Shown one piece after another: positions 60,500 through 64,000 of a stretch of DNA of 64,000 nt (positions are counted from its first letter, which is position 1; every line of letters begins with the position of its first letter). The DNA is from an uncultured Collinsella sp. GTDB taxonomy: Bacteria > Actinomycetota > Coriobacteriia > Coriobacteriales > Coriobacteriaceae. Both the position numbers and the translations under genes were made by a program. The stretch spans positions 4,770 through 68,769 of the forward strand of contig UQIC01000009.1 in NCBI GenBank assembly GCA_900540985.1. The letters are read 5' to 3'. The notes below the pieces were generated by a model that worked only from the letters and a program-made list of their open reading frames with translations, did no database searches and was not told the origin of the DNA.

Positions 60500-61933
60500 A
60501 TGGCTGTTATTGATGTGCTGCCTTCGGATGGGAAGGTTATTGACGAGGGTCCTGTTGGTTGCTCTGTTGATGTTTGCTGTAATGACTTTCGTCATCTCGA
60601 TATTGGATTGCCGCCCGAGATTCTTCGTCTCAAGGATGCCGGCTATTTGACGCAGGCTGTTGCTGCCTGCGATCGCCTTCTGGAGCAGAGTCCTGAGCCT
60701 TCGCTGACTGCTTGTGTTCGTGCCGAGCGGTATCGCATGCTCGAGACGCCGCTTCATTTTTCGGTGTCGCGCGATCAGGCTATTGCGATGATTCGCGAGG
60801 AGTGGCCAGAGTTTACCGAAGAGCAGTTTGACGACCTGATTAATCGCAAACGTATTGACTGGCGCTTTATCGATGGCGAGCTGTTCGTTCTCGACAACTT
60901 CCTCGATTCGCTTCGCGTGTACCCCAAGGAGGTTCCGGGCCTGCGTCCCGATTCTGCGGACGGCATCGCGCTGCGTAACCAGATGCTCAGGGAGATGGAG
61001 TCGCAAAACGGGTTGACTCGTGCCATCACGCTTAAGGCATCCGTGTCTGTCCCCGGGGCTCTGAAGGGAGAAGCTGTTCGCGCGTGGCTGCCCGTTGCCG
61101 CCGCCTGTCGTCAACAGTCTCAAATCGAGGTTCTCGATATGACGTCGGGGGGTACCGTTGCCTCTGAAAACGTTTCGGCTCGTACTGCCTCTTGGACATC
61201 TTCGACTGAACATTCATTCTCGGTGACCTATCGCTATCACATAGATGCCGCCTATTGCGATATCTATGGTGGCGCGCTCCCATCGCATACGTGCATGGAC
61301 ACGCCGCTGCCCGTGGACACTTCCGAGGACCGTCCGCACATTGCGTTTACGCCGTACCTGCGACAGTTGACGGAGCGTGTTGTTGACGGGCTCGAGGATC
61401 CGCTCGATCGCGCTCGTGCTATCTATGATTACCTGACACAGCATATCGACTATCGCTATCAGCCACCGTACCTGCTTTTGGGATCTATTGCCGACGACTG
61501 TGCGCATTCTTTACGCGGCGATTGCGGCGTTATGGCGCTCACGTTTATCACCATGTGCCGCATCGCGGGCGTGCCTGCCCGTTGGCAGAGCGGCCTGTAT
61601 GTTGCTCCCGATTCGGTGGGGCCGCACGATTGGGCTGAGTTCTATACGCCACAGACCGGTTGGCTTAACGCCGACGTATCGTTTGGTTCCTCGGCGCGCA
61701 GGATGGGGGAGGAGTGGCGTCGCCAGCACTACTTTGGCAACCTCGACCCGTGGCGTATGGTGGCCAACAATCGATTCCAGGCTGAATTTGTGCCTGCTTT
61801 CGATGGCATGCGCGAGGATCCCTATGACAACCAGATGGGCGAGGCCTCGGTTGATGGGCGTGGATGTCGTAAGCGGGAGATGTTGCGCAAGGTTGAGCTT
61901 ATCGAAATGCTCGAAGTTCCATTTTCGGACTAA
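60500..61933 (+). CDS. Transglutaminase-like superfamily protein
   Basis: A 477-residue cytoplasmic protein without signal peptide. The C-terminal transglutaminase-like (cysteine protease fold) domain has the nucleophile in LRGDCGVMALTFITMCRIAG, the His in HDWAEFYTPQTGW, and an Asp in LNADVSF. The first 200 residues are helical and not recognised. A possible weak promoter with TACAAT lies near 60460. The start MAVIDVLPSD has TTGGAG 9 nt upstream. Function unknown; many bacterial members act as proteases or amidases. Confidence 0.75.
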   Translation: MAVIDVLPSDGKVIDEGPVGCSVDVCCNDFRHLDIGLPPEILRLKDAGYLTQAVAACDRLLEQSPEPSLTACVRAERYRMLETPLHFSVSRDQAIAMIREEWPEFTEEQFDDLINRKRIDWRFIDGELFVLDNFLDSLRVYPKEVPGLRPDSADGIALRNQMLREMESQNGLTRAITLKASVSVPGALKGEAVRAWLPVAAACRQQSQIEVLDMTSGGTVASENVSARTASWTSSTEHSFSVTYRYHIDAAYCDIYGGALPSHTCMDTPLPVDTSEDRPHIAFTPYLRQLTERVVDGLEDPLDRARAIYDYLTQHIDYRYQPPYLLLGSIADDCAHSLRGDCGVMALTFITMCRIAGVPARWQSGLYVAPDSVGPHDWAEFYTPQTGWLNADVSFGSSARRMGEEWRRQHYFGNLDPWRMVANNRFQAEFVPAFDGMREDPYDNQMGEASVDGRGCRKREMLRKVELIEMLEVPFSD

Positions 61934-61972
61934 TCAACAGAAAGCTGTGATAAACTAACTCACGCATTACGT

Positions 61973-62059
61973 GCCCGAGTGGCGGAATTGGCAGACGCAG
62001 TGGACTCAAAATCCACCGTTGGCAACAACGTGCGAGTTCGAGTCTCGCCTCGGGCACCA
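61973..62059 (+). tRNA. tRNA-Leu (anticodon CAA)
   Basis: Acceptor GCCCGAG (61973-61979) pairs with CTCGGGC (62049-62055), followed by ACCA, so the CCA end is encoded. The anticodon stem is GTGGA / TCCAC with loop CTCAAAA, giving anticodon CAA, which reads UUG codons. The long variable arm (CGTT...AACG) is that of tRNA-Leu, and GTTCGAGTC is the T-loop. A terminator follows at 62079. The 3' end from 62037 is duplicated at 62221. Confidence 0.95.
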
Positions 62060-62105
62060 TACATGCAAGTGAGCGTTCAAGGGGGTTGCGGCCCCCTTTT
62101 TCGTG
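62037..62105 (+). repeat. Direct repeat, left copy: tRNA-Leu 3' end plus terminator
   Basis: These 69 bases (TTCGAGTCTCGCCTCGGGCA onward, through ACCATACATGCAAG and the GGGGG/CCCCC terminator to TTTTTCGTG) recur at 62221-62288 with only four differences. The repeat begins in the T-loop of the tRNA, the usual attachment site of integrases. Confidence 0.85.
62079..62103 (+). terminator. Terminator of tRNA-Leu
   Basis: AAGGGGG-TTGCGG-CCCCCTT (62079-62098), followed by TTTCGTG. A diverged copy stands at 62263-62285. Confidence 0.75.
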
Positions 62106-62220
62106 CCGAACTCGCGTGAGCGCGCGAAGCGTTAAGCAAACAGGCCTGCGGCCTGTTTGTAGCGGCGCGTGGCGAGGGCGCCGCGCGTCCGAAGCCCGGG
62201 GCTTCGCGAAGCGAAGGCCC
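62106..62220. other. 115-bp segment between duplicated tRNA ends, element scar
   Basis: No gene. It is built of hairpins: AAACAGGC-CTGCG-GCCTGTTT (about 62139-62159), GCGGCGCG/CGCCGCGC (about 62162-62189) and CGAAGCCC/GGGCTTCG (about 62191-62208). It may be what is left of an integrated element, or a structured spacer from a tandem duplication. Confidence 0.5.
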
Positions 62221-62288
62221 TTCGAGTCTCGCCTCGGGCACCATACATGCAAGCGAGCGTTCAAGGGGGTCAAGGCCCCTTTTTCGTG
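62221..62288 (+). repeat. Direct repeat, right copy: tRNA-Leu 3' end plus terminator
   Basis: It restores the last 23 nt of the tRNA (T-loop to CCA) without the 5' part, and the following terminator with GTCAAGG in place of GTTGCGG. The pair looks like attL/attR of a tRNA-targeting integrative element, now lost. Confidence 0.8.
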
Positions 62289-62314
62289 TACGTAATGTGA
62301 TAACGCGCTGTACG

Positions 62315-62323
62315 TGTTATTAT
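62315..62323 (+). promoter_or_regulatory. Possible extended -10 promoter of infC operon
   Basis: TGTTATTAT (extended TG and TATTAT at 62318-62323). The -35 region (about 62295-62300) is poor. It lies about 180 bp before infC. Confidence 0.4.
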
Positions 62324-62505
62324 TCGCAAGGCGTTGTTCCCGCAATGCCCTAAAGAGGAACCCGAGGGTTCCCACCTTTTGGCGCCAATGAGCAGCTGAC
62401 TGGTCATACAACTTAGATTCCCTTCCTCAAATCGAGGAAGTCTATGTGTACGACCTGGTTGCTGAGAAGCGCCGGGTTATTTTTTTATGAATGGAGGTAG
62501 GGAAA
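62324..62505 (+). promoter_or_regulatory. infC-rpmI-rplT leader with attenuator hairpin
   Basis: A 180-nt untranslated leader. It contains GAACCC/GGGTTC (about 62355-62368), AACTTAGATTCCCTTCCTC / GAGGAAGTC pairing, and a terminator-like ACCTGG (62453-62458) / CCGGGT (62472-62477) stem followed by TATTTTTTT. Leaders of this kind ahead of infC are controlled by ribosomal protein L20 or IF3 in other bacteria. Whether the same mechanism works here is inference from position and structure. Confidence 0.6.
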
Positions 62506-63060
62506 ATAGCTAAGTCTGATGACACCCGCATCAACGACGAGATCACTGCATCTTCGTGCCGTTTGATTGGCGTCGATGGCTCTCAGCTCGGCCTGTTCGC
62601 CATCCGCGATGCCCAGCGCGTCGCCGACGATCAGGGTCTCGACCTGGTCGAGATCGCTCCCAACGCGGAGCCGCCGGTCTGCAAGGTCATGGACTACGGT
62701 AAGTTCAAGTACCAGCAGGCCATGAAGGCCAAGGCTGCTCGTAAGAACCAGTCCAAGGTCGAGGTCAAGGAAATGAAGTTCCGACCCAAGATCGACGTTG
62801 GCGACTACGAGACCAAGAAGGGCCACGTTCTGCGTTTCCTCAAGAAGGGCGCACGCGTTAAGATCACCATCATGTTCCGCGGCCGTGAGATGGCTCACCC
62901 GGAGCAGGGCCTTAACGTTCTCGAGCGTCTCGCCGAGGATCTCAAGCCTTACGCTACGGTCGAGTCCAAGCCTAAGATGGAAGGCCGTAACATGCTTATG
63001 CTGCTCGCCCCGATTAAGGGCGCCTTCGATGAGGATAAAGCGGCAAGCGATACTAAGTAA
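62506..63060 (+). CDS. infC: Translation initiation factor IF-3 (probable AUA start)
   Basis: IF3 binds the 30S subunit and checks start codon and initiator tRNA. All family parts are present: TRINDEITASSCRLIGVDGS, LVEIAPNAEPPVCKVMDYGK, YETKKGHVLRFLKKGARVKI and MFRGREMAHPEQG. The only upstream ATG in frame (62491) has no ribosome site and itself contains GGAGG (62493-62497), 8 nt before an in-frame ATA at 62506. So translation very probably starts at AUA, giving 184 residues beginning (f)M-AKSDDTRIND. E. coli infC uses AUU for autoregulation. First gene of infC-rpmI-rplT. Confidence 0.9.
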   Translation: MAKSDDTRINDEITASSCRLIGVDGSQLGLFAIRDAQRVADDQGLDLVEIAPNAEPPVCKVMDYGKFKYQQAMKAKAARKNQSKVEVKEMKFRPKIDVGDYETKKGHVLRFLKKGARVKITIMFRGREMAHPEQGLNVLERLAEDLKPYATVESKPKMEGRNMLMLLAPIKGAFDEDKAASDTK

Positions 63061-63092
63061 CTAGTGTTCTGTAACCGATTAAGGAGTATTTC

Positions 63093-63284
63093 ATGCCTAA
63101 GATGAAGTCCCACAGCGGCACCAAGAAGCGTTTCCGCAAGACTGGTACCGGCAAGCTTATGCGCGCCAAGGCTTTCAAGAGCCACATCCTGAGCAAGAAG
63201 TCCACCAAGCGTAAGCGTGGCTTCCGTCAGGAGACCGAGATTGCCGCTGCCGACCGCAAGGTCATCAAGTCGCGTCTCGCCTAA
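63093..63284 (+). CDS. rpmI: 50S ribosomal protein bL35
   Basis: A 63-residue, very basic protein with the family start MPKMKSHSGTKKRFRKTGTG and the KKSTKRKR segment. It assembles into the large subunit next to 23S rRNA domain V/II contacts. AAGGAGT precedes the ATG. Standard infC-rpmI-rplT order. Confidence 0.96.
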   Translation: MPKMKSHSGTKKRFRKTGTGKLMRAKAFKSHILSKKSTKRKRGFRQETEIAAADRKVIKSRLA

Positions 63285-63330
63285 GTTCGCGTTCCCGTTT
63301 TTCGTTTTACCGTCTAGGAGTTGATAGAAC

Positions 63331-63690
63331 ATGGCACGTATTAAGCGCGCTGTTGCCGCCAAGAAGAAGCGCCGTACCGTTATGCACCGTGCGAAGGGTT
63401 ACTACGGTGCCGCTTCGCGTACTTACAAGCATGCTAAAGAGCAGGTCCAGCACTCCCTGCAGTATCAGTATCGTGATCGCCGCAACAAGAAGCGCGAGAT
63501 CCGTTCTCTCTGGATCACTCGTATCAACGCTGCTGCTCGTCTGAACGACATCTCTTACTCTCAGTTCATGCACGGCCTGAAGGTTGCCGGCATCGAGCTC
63601 GACCGCAAGGTCCTGGCTCAGATGGCTTACGAGGACATCGAGTCCTTCAACGAGCTGGCTACCATCGCCAAGAAGGCTCTCGAGGCCTAA
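63331..63690 (+). CDS. rplT: 50S ribosomal protein bL20
   Basis: A 119-residue basic protein: MARIKRAVAAKKKRRTVMHR, AKGYYGAASRTYKHAKEQV and the C-terminal SQFMHGLKVAGIELDRKVLA, all standard for bL20. It is an early 23S rRNA assembly protein and in many bacteria the feedback repressor of this operon. TAGGAGT precedes the ATG. Strong terminator follows. Confidence 0.96.
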   Translation: MARIKRAVAAKKKRRTVMHRAKGYYGAASRTYKHAKEQVQHSLQYQYRDRRNKKREIRSLWITRINAAARLNDISYSQFMHGLKVAGIELDRKVLAQMAYEDIESFNELATIAKKALEA

Positions 63691-63710
63691 TAGATTCTCT
63701 TGAATCGCTA

Positions 63711-63747
63711 GGGGAGTGTCGCGTTGTGCGCGGCGCTCCCTCTTTTT
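63711..63747 (+). terminator. Rho-independent terminator of infC-rpmI-rplT
   Basis: GGGAG-TGTCGCG (from 63712) pairs with CGCGGCGCTCCC (to 63740), with one G-U/mismatch position, followed by TCTTTTTATC. Confidence 0.82.
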
Positions 63748-63793
63748 ATCTGAAGCGCGGTTTACATTGCTAAAAGCGCGGGTAGATAAACAC

Positions 63794-64000
63794 TTACAGG
63801 TGACCGATCTCTATATATTCCTGAACCAAAGGGTCATCATCTGATACGTGCAGTATTTCTGCACCAGCCTTTCTATGACTTATATAGGAAGCAATATATT
63901 GTGTAGGACTTGTGAAGAGTGGAATTGACGTCCCGCAGGGCTTCGCGGTCTGGCAATATATCTCCTTGCCGCGCGGCCCGGTGGAACCGGATCGGCCGCG
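63794..64000 (-). CDS. C-terminal end of unidentified protein (cut by window edge)
   Basis: An open frame of 68 codons runs from the right edge to TAA at 63794-63796. It reads RGRSGSTGPRGKEIYCQTAK, then PCGTSIPLFTSPTQYIASYI, then SHRKAGAEILHVSDDDPLVQ and EYIEIGHL at the end. The C-terminal 45 residues have natural protein composition and lie in AT-richer DNA than the rest of the window. No family recognised. The gene converges on rplT. The start and most of the coding region are outside the window. Confidence 0.5.
   Translation of the reverse strand, partial: RGRSGSTGPRGKEIYCQTAKPCGTSIPLFTSPTQYIASYISHRKAGAEILHVSDDDPLVQEYIEIGHL

Overview
The window is a GC-rich (about 60%) bacterial chromosome segment with dense, mostly short-spaced operons and clear Shine-Dalgarno sites (GGAGG, AAAGGGGG). 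The gene set points to an anaerobic Coriobacteriia (Actinomycetota), most likely a gut Collinsella. It has a reverse-order rubrerythrin, a ferredoxin-type EtfA in an electron-bifurcating lactate dehydrogenase, a bacterial Elp3, a RecJ-helicase fusion and no respiratory genes. The organism assignment is from memory of these families and was not checked by any search.

Layout. 1-4 kb: a dispersed repeat, rubrerythrin (-), then an alcohol/aldehyde dehydrogenase operon behind two Rex-like operators. 3.7-5.3 kb: a predicted type I toxin-antitoxin locus, a HIRAN protein, a small charged protein and a metallophosphoesterase. 5.3-12 kb: a DUF2130 coiled-coil protein, a Ski2-like helicase, TrmB and a second methyltransferase. 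12-16.8 kb: an HTH regulator with a DUF4097 surface protein, Elp3, and a spermidine-synthase-like protein. 16.8-22.4 kb (-): a three-gene module of TerB-N protein, BrxD-like ATPase and Lhr-like helicase. 22.5-26.6 kb (-): DUF554 and a five-gene exported-protein operon that resembles WxL/Csc clusters. 26.9-30.5 kb: LctD-EtfB-EtfA. 30.5-36 kb: HD hydrolase, AzlCD, KdgT, a diguanylate cyclase and an EamA exporter. 36-43 kb: single-chain PurL, a cation/proton antiporter, a 62-bp tandem palindromic repeat and homoserine dehydrogenase. 43.5-49.8 kb: a branched-chain amino-acid ABC transporter with two tandem binding proteins. 49.9-61.9 kb: CutC, a GalT-like HIT protein, a BASS transporter, RecJ-helicase, Rsh, an MBL hydrolase, class II aldolase and a transglutaminase-like protein. 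62-64 kb: tRNA-Leu(CAA) with a duplicated 3' end, then infC-rpmI-rplT, and a convergent partial gene at the edge.

How the genes work together. The metabolic genes fit amino-acid and sugar fermentation: lactate oxidation by flavin bifurcation, NADH-linked alcohol/aldehyde interconversion under probable redox (Rex) control, branched-chain amino-acid import and export, and aldolase. Stress and information genes (Rsh, RecJ, Elp3, TrmB, helicases) are mixed in. The intergenic DNA is rich in long perfect hairpins. Several carry a GGGAC core with stems of unrelated sequence; others belong to two separate repeat families.

The strongest candidates for under-described biology are the TerB-N/BrxD-like/Lhr-like module, the tiny toxin locus with a buried ribosome site and an antisense promoter, the WxL-like surface operon, the GGGAC hairpins, and the apparent AUA start of infC.
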